A stretch of 64,000 bases of DNA from Streptomyces sp. cg36 (GCF_041080675.1 NZ_CP163520.1:496001-560000); one strand, 5' to 3'; positions 8,208 through 16,972 are shown, numbered from the stretch's first letter. The notes: generated from the letters alone by a model not told the origin. Numbers and translations are program-made.

Positions 8208-9302
8208 ATGCTCACGTTTGGGGTCGAAGAAGAATATTTGCTGGTGGACCCCGTCACGGGTCACCCGGTCCCTCGCTCGGAGGACGTGCGCGAAGCTGCG
8301 GGTCTGGGGCTGGCGGCCACAGACCGGGAAGTGCAGCCCGAACTGCTCATGGCTCAGGTGGAGGTCGCCACTCCGGTCTGCCTGACCCTGGAGGAACTGG
8401 GCGGCCATCTGGTGCGTCTGCGGCACGTCGTGGGGGCCGCCGCCCAGCGCATGGGATGCCGGCTGGCGGCCGTCGCCGCCGCGCCGGTGGTGGACGGCAA
8501 GCCCGTCCCCATCACCCCGTACCCCCGCTATCTGGCCATGCGTACGGCCGCGGGGCGGCTGGTCGACGAACAGCTGATCAACGGCATGCACGTGCACGTC
8601 GGGGTGCCGGACCGCGAGGTGGGCGTGGCCGTGCTCAACCGGATCCGGGTCTGGCTGCCCACGCTGCTGGCCATGTCGGCCAACTCCCCGCTGGCCAACG
8701 GCCACGACACGGGGTTCGCCAGCTGGCGCACCCTCGTCTTCGGCCGCTGGCCGGTCAGCGGCCCCCCGCCCCGGTTCGACGGTCTGCGCGACTACGAGAC
8801 CCGCTCGGAGGCGCTGGTCACCGCGGGCGCCGCCCTCGACCACGGCCAGCTGTACTGGCACGCCCGGCTGTCGGACCGGTACCCCACCGTCGAGGTGCGC
8901 TGTCTGGACGTACAGCTGCGGGTGGACGACGCGGTGCTGCTGGCCGGGCTCGTCCGGGCGCTGGTGGCCACCGCCATCCGTGAGCAGAAGGACGCCGAAC
9001 CCCTGCCCAGCTGTCCGGGGGAGCTGCTCCAGGCCGCCACGTGGCTGGCCGCCCGGGACGGTCTGAACGGGATGCTGGTCGCCCCGGCCGGGCAGCTGAG
9101 CAGCTGCGGTGACGTGCTGTACCTGCTGACCCAGCACCTCGGCCCCGCCCTGGACGCCCTGGGCGACGCCCGGGAGGTCGATGCCCTGCTCCACCGGCTG
9201 CTGCGCCAGGGCACGGGCGCGGGCCGTCAGCGCGAGGCCCTGGCCGCGGGGGGAATTCCCGCGGTGATCGACCTCATCACGACCCAGAGCCTGCCGAACT
9301 GA
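8208..9302 (+). CDS. YbdK-family carboxylate-amine ligase (glutamate-cysteine ligase type 2)
   Basis: A 364-residue protein, the usual length for the YbdK family. The start [15 protein letters not shown] is typical (GVEEEY holds metal-binding glutamates), so the ATG at 8208 is chosen although upstream in-frame starts exist and no strong ribosome-binding site is seen. Further family motifs are [45 protein letters not shown] and [12 protein letters not shown]. Members ligate an amino acid to glutamate or a similar carboxylate with ATP; E. coli YbdK has weak glutamate-cysteine ligase activity. The natural substrate here is unknown. Confidence 0.9.
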   Translation: MLTFGVEEEYLLVDPVTGHPVPRSEDVREAAGLGLAATDREVQPELLMAQVEVATPVCLTLEELGGHLVRLRHVVGAAAQRMGCRLAAVAAAPVVDGKPVPITPYPRYLAMRTAAGRLVDEQLINGMHVHVGVPDREVGVAVLNRIRVWLPTLLAMSANSPLANGHDTGFASWRTLVFGRWPVSGPPPRFDGLRDYETRSEALVTAGAALDHGQLYWHARLSDRYPTVEVRCLDVQLRVDDAVLLAGLVRALVATAIREQKDAEPLPSCPGELLQAATWLAARDGLNGMLVAPAGQLSSCGDVLYLLTQHLGPALDALGDAREVDALLHRLLRQGTGAGRQREALAAGGIPAVIDLITTQSLPN

Positions 9303-9441
9303 AGCCGGAACCGGCCATGTTGGGAGCGTCCGGCAGAGCGGTCGATCGGCATTCGGCCCGGACCTTTCCCGAGATTCCCTCCGGGAAATGTCCAAAGCGG
9401 GACGAGGAAATTCGCGACTGGGTCGCGCAATGGCGCGGAAA

Positions 9442-9471
9442 GGGCCGCCCGGGCTCTCGCCCGGGCGGCCC
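9442..9471. terminator. Bidirectional hairpin terminator
   Basis: A perfect 12-bp stem (9442-9453 and 9460-9471) with a CTCTCG loop sits between the convergent ligase gene and the small membrane-protein gene and could end both transcripts. Confidence 0.7.
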
Positions 9472-9503
9472 CGCGTATCCGTGGTGCGAACCACCGGATC
9501 GCC

Positions 9504-9665
9504 CTACCAGCGGTACCAGCGACCACTTCCGCCCTTGGGCCGGGCCACGAAGCCGATGAGCCACAGCACCAGAACGACGATCGCGACCCACCACAGGATC
9601 TTGACGGCGAAGCCGACACCGAAAAGGATCAGCGCCAGCAGAAGCACGAGAAGCAATGGAACCAT
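9504..9665 (-). CDS. Small (53-residue) hydrophobic membrane protein
   Basis: Starting at the ATG at 9665 with GGAGG upstream, the protein is MVPLLLVLLLALILFGVGFAVK then a second hydrophobic stretch ILWWVAIVVLVLWLIGFVAR and a basic, aromatic tail GRWYRW. It has two membrane helices. Similar short proteins are common in Streptomyces and are often simply called hydrophobic protein. Function is unknown. Confidence 0.78.
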   Translation of the reverse strand: MVPLLLVLLLALILFGVGFAVKILWWVAIVVLVLWLIGFVARPKGGSGRWYRW

Positions 9666-9889
9666 GGAAATCAACCTCCAGCTTTCCAGGTTCCCCCTTT
9701 TCCGGCCCCCATGCATTCGTCCCCGGAATTGCCGGGGCGCCCGCCCAGCGCGCGGTTCCGCGGGCCGTGGTGATCACCGGCAGCCGCGCGGCGGCCGGTC
9801 GCCGACTCGTTCGCCCCGCCGGGGTTCATGAGTTTCGCGCCGGAGCTGTTGGGTTTCAGCTCACGGTCATGGGCGACCGCCGGGCGGGC

Positions 9890-10282
9890 TCAGCGGGCCC
9901 TGCGGGGCGGGGTGAAGGTGTAGAGGTCGAGGATGTCGGGGCAGGGGGCGACACCGGGTCCGCCCGCCCGTACCCAGTCGATGATGTCCTCGGCCGCGTC
10001 CGGGTCGTTGACCAGGCCGAGCCAGACCGGCCGGGCCCCGGCGACGCGGGCGGCGCTCGACGGCTGGACGACGATCACATTGGCCTGCTCGCAGACGTCC
10101 AGACAGGCCGAGACGCGTACGGGCGCGCCCTCGGCCAGCCGCGCCTTCTGCCGCGCGTGGTCGACCCCGGGCACCTTGGCGGTCCCGCAGCAGCAGTCCC
10201 GGCACACCACGATCCGGCACGGGGCCGCATCGGCGGCGGTCCCGCCGCCGCGTCCGGGTTGGCGCTGTCGCCCCTCGGGCAT
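9890..10282 (-). CDS. (2Fe-2S) ferredoxin-like domain protein under a cobalamin riboswitch
   Basis: A 130-residue protein from the ATG at 10282, with GGAGGAGG upstream. Cysteines are arranged as in thioredoxin-like [2Fe-2S] ferredoxins: IVVCRDCCCGTAKV near residue 25 and VSACLDVCEQANVIVV near residue 58, followed by LVNDPDAAEDIIDWVRAGG. Such proteins often accompany cobalt uptake or cobalamin biosynthesis genes in actinobacteria. A complete cobalamin riboswitch precedes it, so expression should fall when cobalamin is abundant. No other B12 gene is seen nearby. Confidence 0.83.
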   Translation of the reverse strand: MPEGRQRQPGRGGGTAADAAPCRIVVCRDCCCGTAKVPGVDHARQKARLAEGAPVRVSACLDVCEQANVIVVQPSSAARVAGARPVWLGLVNDPDAAEDIIDWVRAGGPGVAPCPDILDLYTFTPPRRAR

Positions 10283-10327
10283 GCCGCTCACGCTCCTCCT
10301 CCGGGGAGATCCGCCCCGGTCTGGGTC

Positions 10328-10485
10328 AAGGAGGCGACGGGTGAGTCTCCTGGCTCCCGGGTCTTCGCTCCCCCCGTCCTTCCCGCCCGGCTGGGGCAGT
10401 GGTCCGTTCGGGGTTCGCTCGCCGGTCACAGTGGCGGGACCGCGCCGGATTTCCACCGGCTTCCTCGTTCCGCGTCGCCTTGTCG
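10328..10485 (-). promoter_or_regulatory. Cobalamin (AdoCbl) riboswitch
   Basis: On the minus strand the order is textbook: a GCCGGTG...AATCCGGC hairpin (complement of 10444-10460), GCGGTCCCGCCACTGTGA containing the invariant GCCACTG (10429-10435), a variable GC-rich peripheral region, and the B12 box AGCCAGGAGACTCACC (10340-10355). It ends about 45-55 bases before the ferredoxin-like start, placing the ribosome-binding site within reach of ligand-dependent pairing. Outer limits are approximate. Confidence 0.92.
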
Positions 10486-10555
10486 TGGCGCATCGTCGCA
10501 CGTCCGGGGCGTGGCGGGTCAAGTCGTGCGGGTGGTGCCGCAGGGAGGTGCGGAG

Positions 10556-11695
10556 TCACGCCGGGCGCAGCGGGAGCGTGGCCGTGACCAGGAATCCGCC
10601 CTCGCGCGTCGCACCGGCCGTGAAGAACCCGCCGAGGAGGTGGACGCGTTCGCTCAGCCCGACCAGACCGTGGCCGCCGCTCGGCAGGTCCAGCGGATCG
10701 GCGCCGCGGTCGGCCGGGCCGTTGCGGACCTCCAGGGCCAGTTCGGCGTCCCGGCACCGCACGCGGACGTCCACCCGCGCGCCCGGCGCGTGCTTGCGGA
10801 CGTTGGTCAGGGCCTCCTGGACGATGCGGTAGGCGGCCCGTTCGACCGCCTCCGGGCACTGGGCGCAGGCCCGTTGGTCGATCTCGGCCGTGATGTCGAG
10901 CGCGCTGTCGGCGACGAGCCGGTCCAGGTCGGCCAGGCGTGGCTGCGGGGTCAGCTCGCCCCGGCCGCCGCCCGCCGCGCGCAGGACGCCCACCATGTGG
11001 CGCAGCTCCTCCAGGGTGCGCACCGACAGGGTGCGGATCGTGGCCGCGATGTCCCGTGCCGAGGGATCGGCCGTGCTCGTCCGCAGGGCTCCCGCCTGGA
11101 GGCTGATCAGGCTCACCTGGTGGGCGACGACGTCGTGCATCTCCCGGGCCAGCCGGGCCCGTTCGGTGTCCAGGACGTGCTCGGCCAGCAGCCGGTCGCT
11201 CTCGGCCCGGCTGGCGGTGAGTTCGCCGAGCCGGGCCGCCAGCTCGTGGCGCACCGCGTGCAGCCGACCGAGCGCCAGCGCCGCCACGGGCGCGCCCACC
11301 AGGACCTCCAGCCACCCTTCCTGGGCGAGGCGGCGGCTGACCTCGTCGGCGGTCAGCGGGTGGGGCAGGAAGTAGGCGAGGGCGTTGAGCAGGGTGCACA
11401 CCACCAGCAGGCCGGGCTTCGGACGCAGGTAGGAGAGGGTGTAGAGGGCGATCAGTCCGGCCAGCCAGGCATTGTCCAAGTACGTTCCGGGCAGCGTCAG
11501 CACGAGCACGGCGACCGGGTGGCGCAGCCGGGCGAGGAGTACGAACGCCGCGGCCAGCGGGGCGACGCGGTCCGTGGCGGTGTACCCCTCGTCGCCGATG
11601 AAGGTGTCCGCGACCGCCAGCGCGACGGGGCCCAGCAGCACCCACGCCCGCCGGGCCCGGGGCGAGGACGTCCACCGCGCCAGGTGCGGCCTCAT
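10556..11695 (-). CDS. NarL-partner sensor histidine kinase (HisKA_3 family)
   Basis: A 379-residue kinase with an N-terminal membrane region of several hydrophobic helices (about residues 15-145), then the HisKA_3 phosphoacceptor segment RARLAREMHDVVAHQVSLISLQAGAL and a HATPase_c domain with N-box RIVQEALTNVRKHAPG and G-box SGGHGLVGLSERVHLLGG. The ATG overlaps the stop of the upstream response regulator (ATGA), so the two are translationally coupled. The signal is unknown. Confidence 0.93.
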   Translation of the reverse strand: MRPHLARWTSSPRARRAWVLLGPVALAVADTFIGDEGYTATDRVAPLAAAFVLLARLRHPVAVLVLTLPGTYLDNAWLAGLIALYTLSYLRPKPGLLVVCTLLNALAYFLPHPLTADEVSRRLAQEGWLEVLVGAPVAALALGRLHAVRHELAARLGELTASRAESDRLLAEHVLDTERARLAREMHDVVAHQVSLISLQAGALRTSTADPSARDIAATIRTLSVRTLEELRHMVGVLRAAGGGRGELTPQPRLADLDRLVADSALDITAEIDQRACAQCPEAVERAAYRIVQEALTNVRKHAPGARVDVRVRCRDAELALEVRNGPADRGADPLDLPSGGHGLVGLSERVHLLGGFFTAGATREGGFLVTATLPLRPA

Positions 11696-12387
11696 GCCGG
11701 ACCGCTCGGCGGGGTCCTGGTCAGGCCCGCGCGTTCGGCGACCACGGCCGCCTGGACGCGGTTGACTCCGCCGAGCTTGCCGAGGATGACGCTGACGTGG
11801 TCCTTCACCGTGCCGTGCGCCAGGTGCATGCGCTCGGCGATGGCGGGGTTGGACAGCCCGAGGCCGAGCAGGGCCAGTACTTCCTGCTCCCGGGGGGTGA
11901 GCCGGGCGACGGCGTCGGCGGCTTCCCGCGCGCCGTCGCTGCCCACCACGTAGCCGCTCACCACGGCCCGCGCGACGGACGGGTCCAGGGTGCTGCCCCC
12001 GGCGGCGAGATCGCGGACGGCCTGGGTGAGCTGTTCCGGCTCGGTGTCCTTGAGGAGGAATCCGACCGCGCCCTCCCGCAGTGCGGTGGCCAGGTACTCG
12101 TCGGTGTCGAAGGTGGTCAGCATGCTGACGGCGGGCATCCGCGGACCGAGCGCCTCCGTGAGCCCGCGCAGCACGGTCAGACCGTCCACGTCCGGCATCC
12201 GGATGTCCAGCATGACCACGTCGGGGAGGTGCGCGACCACCGTGTCGACGGCCTCCCCGCCGCCGCACTCCGCCACCACCTCGATGTCGGGTGCCGAGCC
12301 GAGCAGCAGACGCAGCCCCGACCGGACGAGGTACTCGTCGTCGACGATGACGACACGGATCGCGTCGTCTCGCTGGTCGGGCTCCAC
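11692..12387 (-). CDS. NarL/FixJ-family response regulator
   Basis: A 231-residue protein: receiver domain at residues about 10-125 with phospho-acceptor Asp61 (VVMLDIRMPD) and the conserved lysine in GFLLKDTEP, then a LuxR-type helix-turn-helix (LTPREQEVLALLGLGLSNPAIAERMHLAHGTVKDHVSVILGKLG). It is the first gene of a two-gene operon with the kinase downstream. Targets are unknown. Confidence 0.94.
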   Translation of the reverse strand: MEPDQRDDAIRVVIVDDEYLVRSGLRLLLGSAPDIEVVAECGGGEAVDTVVAHLPDVVMLDIRMPDVDGLTVLRGLTEALGPRMPAVSMLTTFDTDEYLATALREGAVGFLLKDTEPEQLTQAVRDLAAGGSTLDPSVARAVVSGYVVGSDGAREAADAVARLTPREQEVLALLGLGLSNPAIAERMHLAHGTVKDHVSVILGKLGGVNRVQAAVVAERAGLTRTPPSGPA

Positions 12388-12532
12388 ACGCCGACCCTAG
12401 GGCGGACGGGCCGGAACCGCCCGCCGGGCCGGGGCGCGTTACTCCGGCCGGTGCGCGCGACCCCGCGGGCCGGTGCCGGGCCGCACCCCTCCTCGGCTCG
12501 ACGCCATCCCTGACCGGCCCTCCCGCCCGCGC

Positions 12533-12559
12533 TGTCACAGACGTGCGGGCTGCCTTGTC
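12533..12559 (+). promoter_or_regulatory. Near-consensus ECF41 promoter upstream of the NmrA-like gene
   Basis: TGTCACA (12533-12539), 16 bases, then TGTC (12556-12559). The published ECF41 consensus is TGTCACA, 16 bases, CGTC, so only one base differs. It lies about 90 bases before the start of the oxidoreductase gene, which is adjacent to an ECF41 sigma gene, the classic arrangement for this group. Confidence 0.75.
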
Positions 12560-12646
12560 TCGTTGGTGTACGTGCTTCACGCACCGGCCCGGCGGCTGTC
12601 GCCGGGCCGGGCGGAAGCCGGATCGACGAACGGAACGGAGACCGTG

Positions 12647-13387
12647 ATGAAGATCGTGGTTGTCGGCGGTACGGGGCTCATCGGCTCGCAGGTGGTGGCG
12701 CTGCTGCGCGAGCGCGGGCACGAGGTCGTGGCCGCGTCCCCCTCCACGGGTGTCGACGCCTTCACCGGTGCGGGCCTGGCCGACGCCCTCACCGGCGCGG
12801 ACGTGGTCGTGGACGTGTCGAACTCCCCCTCCTTCGAGGACGGGCCCGCGCTCGACTTCTTCACCCGCTCGGCGCGGAACCTGTTCGAGGCCGAGGGCGC
12901 GGCGGGCGTGCGCCACCACGTGGTCCTGTCGATCGTCGGCGTCGACCGGGTGCCCGACTACGGCTACTACCGCGCCAAGGTCGCCCAGGAGGAGGCCCTG
13001 CGCGCGAGCGGCATCCCCTACAGCATCGTGCGCGCCACCCAGTTCTTCGAGTTCATCGCTCCCGTGATGGACATGTCCACCCAGGACGGCCGGGTGCGGC
13101 TGCCGTCCGCGCGGCTGCGTCCGATCGCCTCCGCGGACGTCGCCGCGGCGGTCGCCGAGGCCGCGCAGGGCGCGCCGTCCGGCGCGGTGCGCGAGATCGC
13201 GGGTCCGGACGTCCTCGGGCTCCCCCGGCTCGGTGAGATCACCCTGGCGGCGAAGCCGGACGGCCGGACGGTCGTCGTGGACGAGACGGTCGGACCGTTC
13301 GCCGGCATGCCGGAGGGCGTGCTGGTGGGCGGCGACTCCGCGCACACCTCGGCGACCGGCTACGAGGAGTGGCTGAAGCGGAACTGA
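12647..13387 (+). CDS. NmrA/SDR-a-like NAD(P)-binding oxidoreductase, probable ECF41 target
   Basis: A 246-residue atypical short-chain dehydrogenase. The start MKIVVVGGTGLIGSQVVALL is the Rossmann motif; later parts are VRHHVVLSIVGVDR, YYRAKVAQEEALRASGIPYSIVRATQFFEF. An ACGGAG site precedes the ATG at 12647. ECF41 sigma factors are usually encoded beside a carboxymuconolactone decarboxylase, oxidoreductase or epimerase gene; this gene, convergent with the sigma factor and with an ECF41-type promoter, fits that rule. The substrate is unknown. Confidence 0.88.
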   Translation: MKIVVVGGTGLIGSQVVALLRERGHEVVAASPSTGVDAFTGAGLADALTGADVVVDVSNSPSFEDGPALDFFTRSARNLFEAEGAAGVRHHVVLSIVGVDRVPDYGYYRAKVAQEEALRASGIPYSIVRATQFFEFIAPVMDMSTQDGRVRLPSARLRPIASADVAAAVAEAAQGAPSGAVREIAGPDVLGLPRLGEITLAAKPDGRTVVVDETVGPFAGMPEGVLVGGDSAHTSATGYEEWLKRN

Positions 13388-13391
13388 CCGG

Positions 13392-14306
13392 CTAAGGACG
13401 GGCGGTGGGCCGATGGGCCGACCGCTCGTACGCCCGGAGCTTGTCGGGGGCCAGCACCCAGTAGAGCCGGTCGATGCCGTCCGCTCCCAGCGTGACGCCC
13501 ACCAGGGCGACGGTGACGCCGTTCTGAATGAGCGTCAGGCTGGGGCGGCCGTTGGCCTGCGCCACCCGGTACTCGGCGCCGGGGAAGAACTTCTTGGCGA
13601 AGGCGCTGACCCTGGCCACCCGTTCGGGCCCGACGACCACCAGCCGGGCCACCCCGCGCATGCCGTTGCCGTCCGCGTAGGCGACGGCGTCGGCCGAGAG
13701 CACGCTTTCGAGCGCCGCGAGGTCACCGTCCCGCGCCGCCGCGACGAACGCTTCGAGCAGCCGCCGGTGCTGGGCGGTGTCGACGGGGCCGCGCCGCTCG
13801 GCGGCGAGGCGCTTGCGGGCGCGGCTGACGATCTGCCGCACATTGGCCTGGCTGAGCTCCAGCATGTCGGCGATCTCGGCGTACGCGTAGTCGAACGCCT
13901 CCCGCAGCACATAGGCCGCCCGCTCCACGGGGTTGAGCTTCTCCAGGACGAGGAGGACGGCCAGCTCCAGCGCCTCGCCGCGCTCGGCGCCGAGGTGGGG
14001 GTCCAGGCTGGTGTCGACGGGTTCGGGCAGCCACGGCCCCACGTACGCCTCGCGCCGGACCCGCGCCGACCGGGCCACGTTGATCGCCAGCCGGGTGGTG
14101 ACCGTGGCCAGGAACGCGCCGGGGTCGAGCACCGCGCCCCGGTCGGCGTCCTGCCAGCGCAGCCACACGTCCTGCACCACGTCCTCGGCCTCGGCGACGC
14201 TGCCCAGGACGCGGTAGGCGATGCCGAACAGCCGGGGCCGCAGCCGCTGGAACGCCCCCGCCGCCGCGTTCAGTGAGCCGTCGGTGAGCCGCTGTCGCTC
14301 GTCCAT
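13392..14306 (-). CDS. ECF41-family RNA polymerase sigma factor (SigJ-like) with SnoaL-like C-terminus
   Basis: A 304-residue protein: sigma region 2 (residues about 18-80: FGIAYRVLGSVAEAEDVVQDVWLRW), the ECF41 linker signature WLPEPVDTS, region 4 (LNPVERAAYVLREAFDYAYAEIADMLELSQANVRQIVSRARKRL) and a C-terminal SnoaL_2-like domain (about 185-300). In that domain the NGxP motif is present (QANGRPSLTLIQNG), while the usual DGGGK reads DGNGM. In ECF41 factors this domain tunes activity and no classical anti-sigma factor is needed. Its start lies 37 bases inside the end of the upstream membrane-protein gene. Confidence 0.92.
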   Translation of the reverse strand: MDERQRLTDGSLNAAAGAFQRLRPRLFGIAYRVLGSVAEAEDVVQDVWLRWQDADRGAVLDPGAFLATVTTRLAINVARSARVRREAYVGPWLPEPVDTSLDPHLGAERGEALELAVLLVLEKLNPVERAAYVLREAFDYAYAEIADMLELSQANVRQIVSRARKRLAAERRGPVDTAQHRRLLEAFVAAARDGDLAALESVLSADAVAYADGNGMRGVARLVVVGPERVARVSAFAKKFFPGAEYRVAQANGRPSLTLIQNGVTVALVGVTLGADGIDRLYWVLAPDKLRAYERSAHRPTARP

Positions 14307-15616
14307 GGTGCCGCTGCCTCCGCGGGTCGGCCGTCGTGCGCTCGTACGGGCGCCCCTTCGGCGCGGGGGCGGCCCGCTCGCGGTGATCCTACGGCGGCCC
14401 CGCCCTCCCTCCCGGCCGTGCCGGCTCCGTCGGCGAGGTGGTGTCTGACCTGGTGGCGGACCCGGGCCACGGCCGCCGAGCGGGCGAAGTCCTCGGCGAC
14501 GGCCACCAGCCAGGCCGTCTCCGCGTCCAGGTCCTGGCGGGGGCGGCGGCCGGGCGGGGCCGGGGCGGCCCGGGTGAAGCGGAAGCCGTGGGAGGCGGCC
14601 TCGATGGCCACCGCGAGGTTGACCGCTTCCACGGTGGCGGCCGGGGGCCCGGTGCGGCGGCCGGTCCCGGCGGGCGCCCACTCCTCCACCGGCGGCGGGA
14701 AGTGCGGGCGCAGCGCGAGGTGCGCGTCGTGGATCTCGATGACCCGGCGGTAGCGGGCGAACTGCACGTCGCGGGGCAGCAGTCGGCGTATCCGGCCGGG
14801 TCTGCTCAGGGCGATGCCCGGCAGTGCCCGGTGCAGTTCCTCCCAGAGCGGGCCCAGCCGCAGGTACGCGCGGTAGGCGAGCCAGCGGCGGCGCAGCGCG
14901 GTCACGTACCGGGCGCAGAGCGCGGCCATGGTCCCGCAGAGGATGAGCGCCAGGCACAGCGCGCCGAGCGCGGCCGACGGCAGGTCCTCGTTGGTGCCCT
15001 GGCGGCCGGTGCCGAGGACGGCCACGATGTCGCTGACGGTCCACGCCGACCACACCAGGCCGACGGCGGCGGACGCCGAGTAGAGGCGCAGGGCGGTGCG
15101 CAGCGGGCCGGGTTCCAGACCGGCGGCGTGGCGGACCATGCCGAGCAGGAAGACGCTCACGCTCCACTCGCCGTAGACCAGGAAGACGAGGTCGTATCCG
15201 GCCATGGCGGCCCGCGCGGCCGTGCCCGGATAGCTGCCCTCCTCGGCGCCGGGGCCCTGTGCGAGGGCGAAGAGCAGGGCGCTCGCGCCGAGCAGGGCGA
15301 GGATCACGGCGAGGGGGCGGCGGCTGCGGCGCGGCTCGCCGGTGCGGATGGATTCGGCGAGCTGGGCGAGGAAGTACAGGGCGAGGAGGCGCAGTTCGTC
15401 GCCGAGCAGGACGTCAAGGCCGGGGAACGGCGGCAGGCCGCGCAGCAGCCGGCCGGCGGCGGGGGCGGCCAGCACCAGGGCGGCGGCCAGGCAGAGGCCG
15501 AACGCCCGCAGGTCGCGGACCGGCGGGTTGATCCGGAACGCGCGGGGCCGCAGCAGCGTGCGCAGCAGCAGCGCCAGCACGGCCAGCACGGTCAGGGCGC
15601 AGCCGAGGGTGGCCAT
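14270..15616 (-). CDS. MAB_1171c-family putative membrane transporter
   Basis: A 448-residue protein with about seven hydrophobic helices in residues 1-250 and a long soluble C-terminal region ending in a low-complexity tail. The pattern, including VTALRRRWLAYRAYLRLGPLWEELHRALPGIAL and YRRVIEIHDAHLALRPHF, matches the MAB_1171c family typical of actinobacteria. It is encoded right after an M78-type metallopeptidase gene and an XRE gene, a recurrent trio. Function unproven. Its last 37 bases overlap the ECF41 gene. Confidence 0.85.
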   Translation of the reverse strand: MATLGCALTVLAVLALLLRTLLRPRAFRINPPVRDLRAFGLCLAAALVLAAPAAGRLLRGLPPFPGLDVLLGDELRLLALYFLAQLAESIRTGEPRRSRRPLAVILALLGASALLFALAQGPGAEEGSYPGTAARAAMAGYDLVFLVYGEWSVSVFLLGMVRHAAGLEPGPLRTALRLYSASAAVGLVWSAWTVSDIVAVLGTGRQGTNEDLPSAALGALCLALILCGTMAALCARYVTALRRRWLAYRAYLRLGPLWEELHRALPGIALSRPGRIRRLLPRDVQFARYRRVIEIHDAHLALRPHFPPPVEEWAPAGTGRRTGPPAATVEAVNLAVAIEAASHGFRFTRAAPAPPGRRPRQDLDAETAWLVAVAEDFARSAAVARVRHQVRHHLADGAGTAGREGGAAVGSPRAGRPRAEGAPVRAHDGRPAEAAAPWTSDSGSPTAH

Positions 15617-15617
15617 C

Positions 15618-16178
15618 TCAGCTCCGGTCGGCGGGCCGGGCCGGGTCGATCAGCGCGGCCACCGCGGCGAGCCCGGGGTCGTGGTGGGCCTCGGGTTCCT
15701 GGCCGCCCTCGGCCTGCTGCGCGTCCTGGCCCGCGGCGGAGGCGCGCAGGGCGATGAGCGAGGCGACCAGCTCGGCCTCGCGCTCCTGCTCGTCGCTGTA
15801 GTGGCTGCGGCCGAGGACGCGCCGGACCAGCTCGGGCGACAGGTGCGGGGCGAGCGCGGCGGACAGGGCGGGCGCCTCGGCGGAGGTGTCGAGGTGGCCG
15901 CAGATGAGGTGGCCGATCTCGTGCAGGACGATGTGCTGTTTGTGCAGGACGGTGGTGGCGGCGGGGTAGCCGATGTAGTCACGGCTGTCGGTGGCGACGA
16001 GGACCCCGCACGGCACCCGCTCCAGGCTGGGCAGGGCCAGCAACTCCAGTGGCCGGCCCCGCTGTTCGGCGACCGCGGCCACCAGCCGCACCACCGAGAA
16101 CGGCTCCGGCAGGCGCAGTTCGCCGGCGATCCGCCGACATCGGTTGCGCAACGCGCGGCCCCGCATCCGCGATCCCAT
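15618..16178 (-). CDS. ImmA/IrrE-type (M78) zinc metallopeptidase-like protein
   Basis: A 186-residue protein with the zinc motif HEIGHLICGHLD in IVLHEIGHLICGH (about residue 87) and a further possible ligand in REAELVASLIALR. Proteins of this family cleave or modify XRE-type repressors in phage and mobile-element switches, and in Streptomyces they occur in regulator/peptidase/transporter trios. It lies between the XRE regulator and the MAB_1171c-like gene (1 base from the latter). Confidence 0.85.
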   Translation of the reverse strand: MGSRMRGRALRNRCRRIAGELRLPEPFSVVRLVAAVAEQRGRPLELLALPSLERVPCGVLVATDSRDYIGYPAATTVLHKQHIVLHEIGHLICGHLDTSAEAPALSAALAPHLSPELVRRVLGRSHYSDEQEREAELVASLIALRASAAGQDAQQAEGGQEPEAHHDPGLAAVAALIDPARPADRS

Positions 16179-16254
16179 CGTTCCCCCCGGCCTGTCAGCC
16201 GCCCGTACCCAGAAGTCCCCGTACTCAGAAATCCCCGCGCCGGAAGTCCCCGTG

Positions 16255-16695
16255 TCAGAAGTCCTCGTCCGCGCCCCGCTGCCGGCCGGCCTCGCGACGC
16301 GCGAGGGCGTCGATCAGATCACTGATGGTGTCCAGACCCTCGGGAGAGAGCCGCACCGCGCGCAGCGCCATGTCCCGCACGCCCGCGTCCCGGAGCACCC
16401 CCAGCAGATCCAGCTCCGCAGCGATCTTCTCACTGTAGTCGCCGTCGAAGAAGTAGGCGGGCGGGACGTCGAAGAAACGTGCGAGGGCTTCGAGGTGACG
16501 TTTCGTCGGGTTGTCGCGCCGTCCGGTGCGCAGCTGCCACAGATAGGTGGCGGAGAAGCTCTCGCCGGTGGCTTCGCGGCAGGCGCGGGCGACCTCCTCG
16601 TTGCTGTAGGGCTCGCGGGTGGGGCCGCGGACCACCAGGAAGAGCCGCTCGATCTTCTCGGCCAAAGTCCTGGTCCCGCCCCGGGCTTCACCCAT
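16255..16695 (-). CDS. XRE-family regulator with EspR-like HTH
   Basis: A 146-residue protein from the ATG at 16695 (GGGGAG upstream). Residues about 12-75 form a helix-turn-helix region resembling mycobacterial EspR: YSNEEVARACREATG, SATYLWQLRTGRRDNPTKRHLEALARFFDVPPAYFF. The C-terminal half (about 80-140) is helical and probably dimerises. It is divergent from lanM across about 280 bases and is the first gene of the trio, so it may be the substrate of the M78 protein and may act on the lanM promoter (inference). Confidence 0.87.
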   Translation of the reverse strand: MGEARGGTRTLAEKIERLFLVVRGPTREPYSNEEVARACREATGESFSATYLWQLRTGRRDNPTKRHLEALARFFDVPPAYFFDGDYSEKIAAELDLLGVLRDAGVRDMALRAVRLSPEGLDTISDLIDALARREAGRQRGADEDF

Positions 16696-16972
16696 CAGGC
16701 ACGCTCCCCGTGCTCTCGCACCGCACACCGCTCGCGGAGATGAATCACGCCATTGACCGCATTCATTTTAGTTGACATCGCGGAGCGGCGAGAAGCAGAC
16801 TCCTGTCAGCTGATATGAAACATCTGTGGCGACTGGTTCACATCAGCCGCTCAACCGCGTGCCGCCCGTCCCCCGTACGGAGGGGCGGACCGGATCCGTA
16901 CGGCCCGTGCACCGCCTCCGCACCACCCCGGCTCGCTCACGTTCCCCTCGCGCCGCCCAGCCAGGAGCACCC
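16696..16972. promoter_or_regulatory. Divergent regulatory region between the XRE gene and lanM
   Basis: This 277-base region contains an AT-rich core at 16740-16780, including ATTTTAGTTGACA. Read toward the XRE gene, TAAAAT (complement of 16765-16770) is a plausible -10. Read toward lanM, TTGACA at 16772-16777 is a good -35 but no good -10 follows. A repeat with ATGAAT/ATTCAT arms about 15 bases apart flanks the core and could be an operator. Confidence 0.4.
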
